This document shows positions 9,288 to 17,816 of a stretch of DNA of 64,000 nucleotides, piece by piece; position 1 is the first letter of the stretch; the number at the start of each line of letters is the position of its first letter. The stretch is from Cupriavidus taiwanensis. GTDB taxonomy: Bacteria > Pseudomonadota > Gammaproteobacteria > Burkholderiales > Burkholderiaceae. The notes under the pieces are model-generated. The model ran no database searches. It saw nothing but the letters and a program-made list of their open reading frames with translations, and had not been told where the DNA came from. Position numbers and translations under genes: made by a program. The DNA lies in NCBI RefSeq assembly GCF_900250075.1, contig NZ_LT977071.1:1612941-1676940 (forward strand), in the 5' to 3' direction.

Positions 9288-9638
9288 ATGCGCCCCTCCA
9301 CCCGCATCGTCGCCGCGGCGGTCCTGGCCGCGACCCTCGTAGCCGCCGGTTCCGCCTCGGCGCGCGGCCGGCACCACCACCATGGCGGCTCCAATGCCGG
9401 CGCGGTGCTGGCGGTCGGCGCGCTGGCCGGCCTGGCGCTGGGCGCCATGCTCGCCTCGGGTCCGGTGGTGGCGGCACCGGTGGCGCCGCCACCCGTCACC
9501 TACGCCCCCGCGCCGGTCTCGTACGCGGCGCCGGCGGTACCGCCGGGCTACTGCTACCGCGACTATGACCGTGCCTACGTGCCGTGCGCCCCGCAGCCTT
9601 CCGGCTACTACCGCGAGGCGCCGTACTACGGCTACTGA
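9288..9638 (+). CDS. Small exported Ala/Pro/Tyr-rich protein
   Basis: 116 residues. The ATG at 9288 is preceded by AAGGAG with ideal spacing, so it is preferred over a GTG 21 bases upstream. A signal peptide (residues 1-26, cleavage after ASA) is followed by a His cluster (RGRHHHHG), a hydrophobic glycine/alanine segment that could insert into a membrane, and a Pro/Tyr-rich tail ending GYYREAPYYGY. Proteins of this build are common in Burkholderiales and unassigned; a periplasmic or outer-membrane-associated location is likely. The histidine stretch might bind metal. It is followed 11 bases later by the methyltransferase gene, suggesting co-transcription. Confidence 0.75.
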   Translation: MRPSTRIVAAAVLAATLVAAGSASARGRHHHHGGSNAGAVLAVGALAGLALGAMLASGPVVAAPVAPPPVTYAPAPVSYAAPAVPPGYCYRDYDRAYVPCAPQPSGYYREAPYYGY

Positions 9639-9649
9639 GGCCTGCCGCC

Positions 9650-10234
9650 ATGCCGGTCGACCGCGACTATTTCGCCGGCCTGTACGGCCGCAACCAGGAC
9701 CCATGGGGCATCGGCACGCGCTGGTACGAAGCGCGCAAGCGCGCCCTGCTGCTGGCCACGCTGCCGCGCGAGCGCTTTGCCCGCGCCTTCGAGCCCGGCT
9801 GCGGCGGCGGCCACCTCAGCGTGGCGCTGGCGCCGCGCTGCGACGCGCTGGTGGCGATGGAACTGGCCGAAAGCGCTGCCGAGCAGGCGCGGCAACGGCT
9901 GGCGCCGTTCCCGCACGCACGCGTGCTGACCGGCGAACTGCCGCAGCAGTGGCCCGAGGGCAGCTTTGACCTGATGGTGTTTTCCGAACTGGGCTACTAC
10001 TTTCCCAAGCCCGACTGGCACGAAGTCGCGGCCATGGCCGCGCGCGCGCTGGCCGACGACGGCGTCATCGTCGCCTGCCATTTCCGGCATCCGTTCGCCG
10101 AGCAGCAGATCACCGCGCAGGCGGTGCATGACGCGATCGGCGCGCAGCGGGGGCTGTACCGGCATATCCGCCACGAGGAACCGGATTTCGTGCTGGAACT
10201 GTGGACGCGGCAGCTGGAGATGCGGCTGGCGTAG
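9650..10234 (+). CDS. SAM-dependent methyltransferase, NodS-like
   Basis: 194 residues. The class I methyltransferase fold is evident: motif I ARAFEPGCGGGHLSVALAP (about residues 44-62), the acidic residue of strand 2 (VAMELAESA), and motif IV FDLMVFSELGYYF. The N-terminus YFAGLYGRNQDPWGIGTRWYE matches the NodS/nodulation-methyltransferase-like family, which N-methylates amino sugars in rhizobia; outside rhizobia the substrate is unknown. The ATG at 9650 is chosen because it begins exactly at the conserved PVDRDYFAGLY segment, 11 bases after the preceding gene. A strong terminator hairpin follows. Confidence 0.85.
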   Translation: MPVDRDYFAGLYGRNQDPWGIGTRWYEARKRALLLATLPRERFARAFEPGCGGGHLSVALAPRCDALVAMELAESAAEQARQRLAPFPHARVLTGELPQQWPEGSFDLMVFSELGYYFPKPDWHEVAAMAARALADDGVIVACHFRHPFAEQQITAQAVHDAIGAQRGLYRHIRHEEPDFVLELWTRQLEMRLA

Positions 10235-10259
10235 GTGGCTGCGCGGATCGGGAAAGCGA

Positions 10260-10295
10260 AACGCCCCATGCAAGCAGCGACTTGCATGGGGCGTT
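10260..10295. terminator. Perfect 15-bp hairpin, likely bidirectional terminator
   Basis: AACGCCCCATGCAAG (10260-10274) pairs with CTTGCATGGGGCGTT (10281-10295) across the loop CAGCGA, followed by GTCTTT. It lies 25 bases after the methyltransferase stop codon and downstream of the converging RND operon, so it can stop transcription from either side. Confidence 0.75.
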
Positions 10296-10351
10296 GTCTT
10301 TGGGCAAATCAGCCGGCCAGGTCCACCGGTTCATGATTTTCCGCCGGAGTA

Positions 10352-10476
10352 CTCCCTCTCCCGCTTGCGGGAGAGGGTTGGGGAGAGGGCCGGTGCATCG
10401 ACGAAGTAAAGCGCGTCGGTATGCCAGTGCCTGCCCTCTCCCCCGGCCCCTCTCCCGCAGGCGGGAGAGGGGGAGC
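10352..10476. repeat. Composite inverted repeat of two CCCTCTCCCGC hairpins
   Basis: Two hairpins of the same type, CCCTCTCCCGC..GCGGGAGAGGG at 10354-10377 and CCCCTCTCCCGC..GCGGGAGAGGGG at 10448-10472, face each other, and the sequences between them (GGTTGGGGAGAGGGC and GCCCTCTCCCCCGGCC) also pair, giving a long imperfect hairpin with a loop of about 40 bases. It sits in the gap between convergent transcription units. Single copies recur at 29051-29078 and 56728-56755, so this is a dispersed, REP/BIME-like family. Confidence 0.75.
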
Positions 10477-10494
10477 AAACCAGCGGTTCAACAA

Positions 10495-13400
10495 TTACAC
10501 CGGCACATCCCGCGTCGGATCCGGCTTGCGGTCGTCGAACCAGCGGTACAGCGTGGGCACCATCACCAGCGTCAGCAGCGTCGACGTGATCAGCCCGCCG
10601 ATCACCACCACCGCCAGCGGCCGCTGGACCTCGGAACCCGGACCGGTCGAGAACAGGAACGGCACCAGGCCCAGCATGGCAATAGTCGCGGTCATCATCA
10701 CCGGGCGGAAACGCTGGGTCGCGCCCTGCACCACCGCCTCGTCGAGCGACAGGCCCGAATCGCGCAGCGTGCGGATGTACGACACCAGCACCACCCCGTT
10801 CAGCACCGCCATGCCCCACAGCGCGATAAAGCCCACCGACGCCGGCACCGACAGGTATTCGCCGGTGACGAACAGCCCGATGATGCCGCCGATCGACGCG
10901 AACGGCAGCACCGTGATGATCAGCGTGGCGAAGCGCAGCGAGTTGAACAGCAGGAACAGCAGGAAGAAGATCGCGGCGATGGTGACCGGCACGATGATCT
11001 TCAGGTGGCCCATGGCGCGTTCCATGTTCTGGAACTGGCCGCCCCACTCCAGGTAGTAGCCTTCGGGCAGCTTGACCTTGGCGTCGGTGGCCTGCTGCAG
11101 CTCGGCGACGAAGCCGCCGAGGTCGCGGTCCTTCACGTTGATCATCACCACGACGCGGCGCTTGGCCATTTCGCGGCTGATCTGCGCCGGGCCGTCGTTG
11201 ACTTCGATCCTGGCCACGCTCTGCAGCGGCACCTGCGTGCCGTCCGGCGTGTTCACCAGCAGCTGGCGGATCGACTGCACGTTGTTGCGGAACTCGTCCG
11301 GCAGGCGCACCGCCGCGGCAAAGCGGCGCTCGCCTTCGAAGATATCCGTGGCGCGCTTGCCGCCGATGGCGATCTCGATCACGTCGTGGATGTCGGAGAC
11401 ATTCAGCCCGTAGCGCGCAATCGCCTGGCGGTCGATCTCGATCGACAGGTACTGCTGGCCCGATACGCGCTCGATGCGGATATCCTGCGAGCCCTGGATG
11501 CCGCCGGCGACGCGGGCGATCTCGCCCGCCAGCTCGCGCAGCTTGTCCAGGTCATCGCCGAACACCTTCACCGCCACGTCGGAACGCACGCCGCTGACCA
11601 TTTCGTCGACGCGGTCCGAGATCGGCTGCGCCATCACGATCTGCACGCCCGGAATGGCCTTGAGCTTTTCGCGGATGGCATTGGCGATATCGTCCTGGGT
11701 CCAGCCGTCGGGCCACTCGTCGCGGTCCTTCAGGCTGGCGATCGGGGTCGATTCGTTCTGGCCCTGCGGGTCGGCCGGGCTTTCGCCGCGGCCCACGCCC
11801 GACACCACCGACTTCACGCCCGGCACGCCCAGCACCAGCTTGTTGGCTTCCTTCTCCAGCTTGATCGACTCTTCCAGCGAGATATTGGGCACGCGGTCGA
11901 TCGCGGGCACGATCGAGCCTTCCTTCATCTCGGGGATGAACGAGGTACCAAGCAGCGGCACGATCAGCAGCGTGGCGACAAAGGCGCCGACCGCGCTGAG
12001 CACGGTCTTGCGGCTGTTGCCCAGCGCCCAGTGCAGCAGGCGCAGGTAGTGGCGCTTCATGAAGGCGATCAGGAACGTGTCATGCTCGGCACCGCCCTTG
12101 AGCAGGTACGACGACAGCACCGGCGACAGCGTCAGCGACAGGAACAGCGAGATCGCCAGCGCGATCGAGATGGTGAACGCCAGCGGCGCAAACATCTTGC
12201 CTTCCATGCCCGACAGCGTCATCAGCGGCAGGAACACCAGGATGATGATGCCGACGCCGACGATCACCGGCGTGGCCACTTCCTGCACCGCCTTGACCAG
12301 GATCTCGGTCTTGCTCAGTCCGGGCTCCTTGTGGCCGAGCCGCTCGAACGCGTTCTCGACCACCACCACCGAGCCGTCGACCATCAGGCCGATGGCGATC
12401 GCCAGCCCCCCCAGTGACATCAGGTTGGCCGACAGCCCCGCCTCGTTCATCACCATGAAGGTCAGCAAGGGCGTCAGCACCAGCGTGGCCAGCACGATCA
12501 CCGACGAGCGCACGTCGCCCAGGAACAGGAACAGCACGATCACCACCAGCACCACGCCTTCGAGCAGCACCTTGGTCACGGTCCACAGCGCCGCGTCGAC
12601 CAGCTCGCTGCGGTCGTAGTACGGCACGATCTGCAGCTTGCCCGGCAGCATGCCGCGCTCGTTGATCTCGGCCACGCGGGCCTTGACGCGGCTGACCACT
12701 TCCTTGGCATTGCCGCCGCGCATCATCATGACGATGCCGCCGACCGCCTCGGTCTGGCCATTCTTGACCAGCGCGCCCTGGCGCACCTCATGGCCGATGG
12801 TGACGTTGGCCACGTCGCGCAGGTAGACCGGCGTACCGTTGACTTCCTTCAGCACGATGCTGCCGAGGTCCTCGACACCCTTGGCCAGGCCGACGCCGCG
12901 GATCAGGTACTGCTCGGCGTAGTGCGGCAGCACGCCGCCGCCGGAGTTGGCGTTGTTGCGCGCCAGTGCCTCGTAGACCTGCTGGATCGACACGCCGTAG
13001 TGGCGCATGCGCTCCGGGTTGACCAGCGCCTGGTACTGGCGCACGTAGCCGCCCTGCGAGTTGATCTCGGCCACGCCGGGAATCGAGCGCAGCAGCGGGC
13101 GCACCACCCAGTCCTGGGCGATGCGGCGCTCGGCCAGCTCTTCCTGGGTCAGTTCGCGGTTGCCGTCGTCGGCGCGGTCCAGCGTGTACTGGTAGACCTC
13201 GCCCAGGCCGGTCGAGACCGGCCCCAGCACGGGCGTGACGCCCTCGGGCATGCGCCCGCCCACTTCGATCAGGCGCTCCATCACCAGCTGGCGCGCGAAG
13301 TACACGTCGGTGGCATCGGTGAACACCAGCGTGATCAGCGACAGGCCGGCCTTGTTCAGCGAGCGCATCTCTTCCAGCCCGGGCAGGCCGGTCATGGCCA

Positions 13401-13611
13401 TTTCCACCGGCACGGTGACAAAGCGCTCCACTTCCTCGGGCGAACGGCCCGCGGCTTCGGTGGCGATCTGCACCTGCACGTTGGTCACGTCCGGGAACGC
13501 ATCCACCGACAGCTTGGTGGCAGCGCGCAGGCCGAAGAAGAACAGCACCACGGCAAGGACGCACACCACCAGCCGCTGCTTGATGGCGGCTTCGACTAGG
13601 GATTTCATCAT
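10495..13611 (-). CDS. HME-RND heavy-metal efflux pump, CzcA/CusA family
   Basis: 1038 residues, the full length of the family: a proton-driven inner-membrane pump that, with the adaptor and outer-membrane proteins encoded next to it, exports metal ions from periplasm or cytoplasm. It shows the N-terminal FPDVTNVQVQI segment, two large periplasmic loops and twelve membrane helices. The helix-4 metal/proton motif reads AIGLMVDGSVVVVENAFERL: it has the second Asp and the Glu of CzcA but Ala-Ile in place of the first Asp-Phe (CzcA: DFG-x3-DGA), and DGS rather than the DAA of the copper/silver pump CusA. The metal is therefore unresolved. The gene is last in the operon, six bases after the adaptor gene. 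Confidence 0.93.
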   Translation of the reverse strand: MMKSLVEAAIKQRLVVCVLAVVLFFFGLRAATKLSVDAFPDVTNVQVQIATEAAGRSPEEVERFVTVPVEMAMTGLPGLEEMRSLNKAGLSLITLVFTDATDVYFARQLVMERLIEVGGRMPEGVTPVLGPVSTGLGEVYQYTLDRADDGNRELTQEELAERRIAQDWVVRPLLRSIPGVAEINSQGGYVRQYQALVNPERMRHYGVSIQQVYEALARNNANSGGGVLPHYAEQYLIRGVGLAKGVEDLGSIVLKEVNGTPVYLRDVANVTIGHEVRQGALVKNGQTEAVGGIVMMMRGGNAKEVVSRVKARVAEINERGMLPGKLQIVPYYDRSELVDAALWTVTKVLLEGVVLVVIVLFLFLGDVRSSVIVLATLVLTPLLTFMVMNEAGLSANLMSLGGLAIAIGLMVDGSVVVVENAFERLGHKEPGLSKTEILVKAVQEVATPVIVGVGIIILVFLPLMTLSGMEGKMFAPLAFTISIALAISLFLSLTLSPVLSSYLLKGGAEHDTFLIAFMKRHYLRLLHWALGNSRKTVLSAVGAFVATLLIVPLLGTSFIPEMKEGSIVPAIDRVPNISLEESIKLEKEANKLVLGVPGVKSVVSGVGRGESPADPQGQNESTPIASLKDRDEWPDGWTQDDIANAIREKLKAIPGVQIVMAQPISDRVDEMVSGVRSDVAVKVFGDDLDKLRELAGEIARVAGGIQGSQDIRIERVSGQQYLSIEIDRQAIARYGLNVSDIHDVIEIAIGGKRATDIFEGERRFAAAVRLPDEFRNNVQSIRQLLVNTPDGTQVPLQSVARIEVNDGPAQISREMAKRRVVVMINVKDRDLGGFVAELQQATDAKVKLPEGYYLEWGGQFQNMERAMGHLKIIVPVTIAAIFFLLFLLFNSLRFATLIITVLPFASIGGIIGLFVTGEYLSVPASVGFIALWGMAVLNGVVLVSYIRTLRDSGLSLDEAVVQGATQRFRPVMMTATIAMLGLVPFLFSTGPGSEVQRPLAVVVIGGLITSTLLTLVMVPTLYRWFDDRKPDPTRDVPV

Positions 13612-13617
13612 GGCCGA

Positions 13618-14778
13618 TTACCCTTGTTCGAGGCGCTTGCGCTCGTTGTCCAGGTGGAAGGCACCCTCGACCACGATGCGGTCGCCGGCCTTCACGCCGT
13701 TCTGGACCACGCGCATGCCGTCGCTTTCGGCGCCCAGCTTGACGCGGGTCAGGCGGTACTTGTTGCCCGGCATCTCGACATAGACCAGCTCGTCATTGCC
13801 GTCGCGCACCACCGCCGCCGCCGGCACCACCAGCTGGTCGACCGGCTTGCCGGCAATCAGCATGCTCGCCAGCATGGCGGGCTTGAGCCGGCCCTCGCGG
13901 TTCTCCAGCTCGGTGCGGACCAGCACCGTGCGCGATTGCGGATTGACCGTGCGGCCCACGTAGATCAGCTTGCCGGTAATGGTCTGGCGCCCGGCGCCGT
14001 TGGCCAGCGACGGCACCTCGATCTCGACGCTCTGGCCTTCGGCCACCTGCGCGGCCTGCTGCTCGGGCACCTCGGCCACCACCCAGACCCGCGACAGGTC
14101 CGCCACGGTATAGAGCGCGTCGGCGGGCTGCACCACCTGGCCCTGCGCCACGTTGCGCTCGACCACGGTGCCGCTGATGCTCGAATACACCGGCGAGTGC
14201 GAGTTGATGCTGCCGCTCTTGGCCAGCTGCGCGATCGAGCTCGCCGACATGCCCAGCACGCGCAGCTGGTCGCGATAGGCGCGCATCTCGGCCGAGGCGA
14301 TCGCGAGTTCGCTCTCGCGGCGCTGCAGTTCGCCGCGGCCGATCACGTCGGCGGCGAACAGCTGGCGCGCGCGCTCGGCGTTGCGGCCTTGCAGCTCGGT
14401 CTGGGCCTCGCTCTTCAGGAACGCCATCTGCGCCGCGCCCAGCTCGCTGCTGTGCAGGCGCGCCAGCACCTGGCCGGCCTTCACTTCCTGGCCCAGCGTG
14501 GCATACAGGTCGGTGACGCGGCCGGTCACGCTGGCGCCGATGCGCGACACGCGCTGCTCGTCGAAATCGATGCGGCCGGCCACGCGCAGCATCTCGCTGA
14601 ACGGGGAGGTGGCCACCGGGGCCACCTTCAGGCCCTTCTGCAGGTTGCCCTCGGGCTGGATCACGCCGGGCGGCAGCTTGGGCGCCTCGGCGACCGGCTC
14701 AGGTTTGTCGGAACAGGCCGCCAGGCTGAACGTCAGGACGGCGGCGGCCGTCAGCGAAAGCAGGAAATTGGGACGCAT
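13618..14778 (-). CDS. RND periplasmic adaptor lipoprotein (CzcB-like membrane fusion protein)
   Basis: 386 residues. A lipoprotein signal peptide with lipobox LAAC (Cys at residue 22) predicts anchoring in the inner membrane. Then come a barrel-sandwich/lipoyl-like domain split around a helical hairpin (GRVTDLYATLGQEVKAGQVLARLHS and SPVYSSISGTVVERNVAQGQ), a beta-barrel domain and a membrane-proximal domain ending GDRIVVEGAFHLDNE. It couples the RND pump to the outer-membrane channel. It lacks the long His-rich N-terminus of CzcB. The stop is two bases before... the gene lies two bases downstream of the outer-membrane factor gene, so the three are translationally close-packed. Confidence 0.9.
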   Translation of the reverse strand: MRPNFLLSLTAAAVLTFSLAACSDKPEPVAEAPKLPPGVIQPEGNLQKGLKVAPVATSPFSEMLRVAGRIDFDEQRVSRIGASVTGRVTDLYATLGQEVKAGQVLARLHSSELGAAQMAFLKSEAQTELQGRNAERARQLFAADVIGRGELQRRESELAIASAEMRAYRDQLRVLGMSASSIAQLAKSGSINSHSPVYSSISGTVVERNVAQGQVVQPADALYTVADLSRVWVVAEVPEQQAAQVAEGQSVEIEVPSLANGAGRQTITGKLIYVGRTVNPQSRTVLVRTELENREGRLKPAMLASMLIAGKPVDQLVVPAAAVVRDGNDELVYVEMPGNKYRLTRVKLGAESDGMRVVQNGVKAGDRIVVEGAFHLDNERKRLEQG

Positions 14779-14780
14779 GG

Positions 14781-16244
14781 TTATTTCTGTTCGATGTTGA
14801 ACGTCGGCTGCAGGCCCGGCGCGGCGGTGGCGCCCGGGGCGGTCGACATAAGCTTTTCGATCTGGATCGCGGCCAGCTGCAGGTCGTACTGCGCGGCGAT
14901 CAGCTCATTGCGCGCGCCACGCAGCACGCGCTGGGCATCGAGGTAGTCCAGGATGCCGCGCTCGCCGAAGCGGTAGGCGGCCTCGGCCACGCCCAGCGCC
15001 GACTCGGCCTCGCGCACGATGCCGGACTCCAGCGCCGTCACCTGGGCCTGGTTGATCTCGTACTGGCGGTAGGCCGCTTCCAGTTCCTGCGTCAGCTCGA
15101 ACTCGCGCATCTCCAGCGCGCTGCGCGCCTGCGTGGCCTGCGCCGTGGCTTCGCCCACCGGGCCGCGGCGGCGGTCCCACAGCGGGATGGTCAGGATCAG
15201 GCCGATCTGCGAGACATTGTTGTCAGGCTGGCGGTCGGTGCTGGCACGCAGTGCCACTTCCGGCCAGCGCAGCGACTTCTGGTAGTCCACGCCCAGCTGC
15301 GCGCGCTCCAGCTCCGTGCGGCGCTGGACCAGTTCGGCGTTGCCGGCGATCATGGTGTCGCGCAGCGCCTGCAGCGGCGGCACGTCGGGCGACTGGCCCA
15401 GCGTGCCCGCCAGCGAATACTGGCCCGGCATGGCGCCACCCACCTGCTGGCGCAGCGCGGCCTTGGCCTGGTTGACGCGCAGCTCGGCGGTCTGCTGGCT
15501 CTTCTGCGACGCCAGCAGTTCGGTCTCGGCCTTGATCAGCTCGTAGCGCGGGGCCTCGCCCACCTCCACGCGCAGGCGTGCGCGCGAATGGATCTGGCGC
15601 ATCATCGCCAGGTCTTCCTCGGCCGCGTGCAGTTCGCTCTCGCGGCGCAGCACGTCGTAGTAAGCAGTCTTCACGCGCGCGGCCAGGTCGGCCCGGAAGC
15701 CCTGCCGCACCGCCTGCGACGACTCCAGCCCGCGGGTCGCCATGGCCTCGCGCAGGCTGCGCTGGTGCGGGTAATCGAACTTCTGCACCACCGCATAGCT
15801 GGGCGCATTGCCACTGGCCACGCCGGGCTGCTTGCCCGACAGGCGGCCATACATCACCTCGACCTGCGGATTCGGATAGGCGCGGGCGCTGCTGATGGCG
15901 GCGCTGGCCGCATCGACATTGGCTTCGGCGGCGGCCACGCCCTTGTTGGTGGACTGGGCCAGGTCGAGCAACTGGGGCAGCGAGTAGGCGGGTCCGGCGG
16001 CAGCGGCGCCGGCAGGAGCGGTCTTCGGTACGGCGGCGGCCGCCAGGATGGCGGCGCCCGGCAGCGGCGCGGCAGCCGGCTTGGACAGCGGTGCGCGGGC
16101 CGCGGGCGCGGCACCGGCCAGGTCTGTCGCCTTCGCGGAGGTCTCGCCTTGGGCTCCGGCCTGGGCCGGGGCCGCGGCAAGCGCCATCAGCGAAAGCGAC
16201 GCGATCAGGGTCAGCTTGGTTGTTGTCATGAGTCGGGAATGCAA
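14781..16244 (-). CDS. TolC-like outer-membrane factor (CzcC family)
   Basis: 487 residues. A signal peptide (KLTLIASLSLMALAAAPAQA) and an Ala/Pro-rich linker precede two repeats of the outer-membrane efflux protein domain, recognisable by LPQLLDLAQSTNKGVAAAEANV and the long coiled helices that form the periplasmic tunnel. It supplies the outer-membrane exit duct of the metal efflux complex. The reading frame opens at 16244; an alternative ATG at 16229 (MTTTKLTL) is also plausible, and neither has a clear ribosome site. The small acidic protein gene lies 202 bases upstream on the same strand. Confidence 0.88.
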   Translation of the reverse strand: MHSRLMTTTKLTLIASLSLMALAAAPAQAGAQGETSAKATDLAGAAPAARAPLSKPAAAPLPGAAILAAAAVPKTAPAGAAAAGPAYSLPQLLDLAQSTNKGVAAAEANVDAASAAISSARAYPNPQVEVMYGRLSGKQPGVASGNAPSYAVVQKFDYPHQRSLREAMATRGLESSQAVRQGFRADLAARVKTAYYDVLRRESELHAAEEDLAMMRQIHSRARLRVEVGEAPRYELIKAETELLASQKSQQTAELRVNQAKAALRQQVGGAMPGQYSLAGTLGQSPDVPPLQALRDTMIAGNAELVQRRTELERAQLGVDYQKSLRWPEVALRASTDRQPDNNVSQIGLILTIPLWDRRRGPVGEATAQATQARSALEMREFELTQELEAAYRQYEINQAQVTALESGIVREAESALGVAEAAYRFGERGILDYLDAQRVLRGARNELIAAQYDLQLAAIQIEKLMSTAPGATAAPGLQPTFNIEQK

Positions 16245-16446
16245 GCAGTACGTCTGCCTTTCGCCACGCTGCCGCCCGCCTCGGGTGACGCTATCAGGAG
16301 GACGCGGTCACGGCAGGACGCACAACGGCGGCGGCATGCCCGCGCGGTCAGGCGGCAGGCAGGCTGGCGATATCAGGCAAAGGGGCGCGGCCCGCGGCCG
16401 GGCGGCTGCATGCGGCAGCACGCGCGATGCGGGCGCAGGAAAGCGG

Positions 16447-16857
16447 TCAGGCCAGGAATATGGGCGGCCGGAAAAAGGCCGAAGGCGGCGGATCGGCGCG
16501 GCCTGGCGGGCGCTGGGCCACGTCGCCGGTGGGCAGCAGCAGCTTCACCGGGGGTAATGCAAAGAGCGCGCTGGATTCCTCGATCTCGTCGAGCAGGTCG
16601 AGCGGATCGAGCAGGTCGGCCGACCAGATATTGCAGTACCCAGGGGGCGGGTCATCGCAGATATCGTCGTCGTGCAGCCCGTCGTCGCCGGGCACCACGA
16701 TGCGGCCCAGATCGTCGACGGGCTGGGCCGCCGCCATGTCGATCAGGTCCACCCCCGCCTGCTGCGGCCCTGGCAACGCCGCGCGCGCGTCCGCCGCTGC
16801 TCCAAAGGAGAGCAGCGACAGGCACATGGCAGTCAGCAGCAGGAACAACAGTCGCAT
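16447..16857 (-). CDS. Small exported acidic protein at the head of the RND operon (CzcI-like)
   Basis: 136 residues with a signal peptide (MRLLFLLLTAMCLSLLSFGAA). The mature part is strikingly acidic, with DDGLHDDDICDDPPPGYC and DLLDPLDLLDEIEES, and ends in a proline-rich segment PPPSAFFRPPIF. Position, size and the arginine-proline tail recall CzcI, the small periplasmic protein encoded ahead of czcCBA in Cupriavidus, whose role is regulatory or metal-sensing; sequence identity cannot be judged here. The Asp clusters plus two Cys are plausible metal ligands. The 5' flank carries an imperfect palindrome overlapping a candidate promoter. Confidence 0.6.
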   Translation of the reverse strand: MRLLFLLLTAMCLSLLSFGAAADARAALPGPQQAGVDLIDMAAAQPVDDLGRIVVPGDDGLHDDDICDDPPPGYCNIWSADLLDPLDLLDEIEESSALFALPPVKLLLPTGDVAQRPPGRADPPPSAFFRPPIFLA

Positions 16858-17165
16858 TGGGTCGGGGGCATTGACGGCATCGCCGGGGACCAGGGTGTGT
16901 CACGGCCACCGGGATGCTGCAGGACAGCATTGTAACTGAACGATTACGATTGACAGGGAATCGTTACGTTCGTTCCCTTGCTGTAGAGAGATCGCGCGCC
17001 TTGCAGGCCTTTCAGACTTGTCTCCTACCCCGCTATTGCCCGGCTCCGTAGGTTTCATGGACCCTTTGACCAGCGGCAAAGAGTCCATCGTCTGCAACTT
17101 TGTAATACAGAAACGAGTGACAAATGAGCGCTATAATTGCGTATTACCCATTGTCGGAGCCACTC
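16858..17165. promoter_or_regulatory. Divergent control region between RND operon and toxin-antitoxin operon
   Basis: Towards the RND operon (minus strand) a -10 TACAAT (16929-16934) follows a -35 CTGTCA (16951-16956) with a 16-base spacer. An imperfect palindrome, GAACGATTACGATT (16938-16951) and AATCGTTACGTTC (16959-16971), overlaps that -35, as expected for a metal-responsive operator. Towards the toxin-antitoxin operon there is a perfect TATAAT at 17132-17137, flanked by the inverted repeat GTAATAC (17102-17108) / GTATTAC (17141-17147), which suits autorepression by the antitoxin. No metal-sensing regulator gene lies adjacent. Confidence 0.5.
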
Positions 17166-17396
17166 ATGCAAGGCACGACCCTGTCATTCCGCGCAGGCGA
17201 AGAACTGGCCGAGCAAACCCGCGCGCTGGCGACGGCGGCAGGCCAGAAGACGTCGGACTACATCCGCGACGCCGTCCGCGAGAAAAACGAGCGCGAGATG
17301 GGCAACCGTATCGCGATGCTGTCGCGCAAGTTAGGGGCGAAGCACCTGGCCGCCAACGAAGAGATGGACGGCACCGCCGGAGACGGCCTTGCTTGA
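17166..17396 (+). CDS. Antitoxin of a MazF-type toxin-antitoxin pair
   Basis: 76 residues. The ATG at 17166 has GGAG seven bases upstream and is preferred over an upstream in-frame start at 17124, which would place the coding region across the promoter. The N-terminal part TTLSFRAGEELAEQTRALATAAGQ followed by KTSDYIRDAVREKNE looks like a ribbon-helix-helix DNA-binding unit; the C-terminal tail is charged and would wrap the toxin. It neutralises the ribonuclease toxin encoded immediately downstream, whose start overlaps this gene's stop, and likely represses the operon through the GTAATAC/GTATTAC repeat upstream. Confidence 0.82.
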   Translation: MQGTTLSFRAGEELAEQTRALATAAGQKTSDYIRDAVREKNEREMGNRIAMLSRKLGAKHLAANEEMDGTAGDGLA

Positions 17397-17748
17397 GCTG
17401 AGGCGGGGACAGGTCTGGGAGGTCGATCTCAACCCCCAGACCCACCGGGAAGAGCCGGCCAAGCGCAACCGGCCAGCGCTGGTGCTGCAGACCGACCTGC
17501 TCAATGACGCGGGGCATCCGACCACCATCGTCGTGCCCGGGACATCGCAGATCGAGCCCGAGGATTGCTTTCCCCTGCGGGTGGCGCTGGGGAAGTTGCC
17601 GGGGCTGGCTTATGAAACGGATCTTCTGATCGACCAGGTCCGCGCGATATCCAATCGCCGTTTCCTGGGCAGCCATCCGGTGGCGACATTGGCCCCCAAC
17701 CACCTGCGCAAGGTGGAAGAGGCCATGCGCCTGCTGCTGCGGCTGTAG
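17389..17748 (+). CDS. mazF: MazF/PemK-family mRNA interferase toxin
   Basis: 119 residues with the MazF fold signatures: LRRGQVWEVDLNPQTHREE, KRNRPALVLQTDLLN (the Arg of the active site), TIVVPGTSQ, and DQVRAISNRR near the end. MazF toxins cut single-stranded mRNA at short sequence motifs. The start is TTG at 17389, which overlaps the last eight bases of the antitoxin gene and has GGAG (17379-17382) at good distance; translational coupling keeps toxin below antitoxin. A 16-bp palindrome follows the stop codon. Confidence 0.88.
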   Translation: MLELRRGQVWEVDLNPQTHREEPAKRNRPALVLQTDLLNDAGHPTTIVVPGTSQIEPEDCFPLRVALGKLPGLAYETDLLIDQVRAISNRRFLGSHPVATLAPNHLRKVEEAMRLLLRL

Positions 17749-17775
17749 GCCGCAGCGACGCAGGACGGCTGCGTC

Positions 17776-17812
17776 GCTGCATGATATGCAGCGTCACTGC
17801 ATATCATGCAGC
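17776..17812. terminator. Perfect 16-bp palindrome between convergent genes
   Basis: GCTGCATGATATGCAG (17776-17791) is exactly complementary to CTGCATATCATGCAGC (17797-17812) with loop CGTCA. It lies between the toxin stop and the converging rhodanese gene stop. There is no T-run, so it may work as a Rho-independent-like barrier for both directions, or as a recombination or protein-binding site. Confidence 0.55.
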
Positions 17813-17816
17813 CGCC

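Noticed and set aside
10354..10472. CRISPR-like repeat pair
   Set aside because: There are only two copies, inverted rather than direct, without regular spacers.
10201..12417. Long + strand open frame (738 codons) rich in His, Arg and Gln
   Set aside because: It is antisense to the RND pump gene; high-GC codon bias creates such frames, and the protein has no family features.
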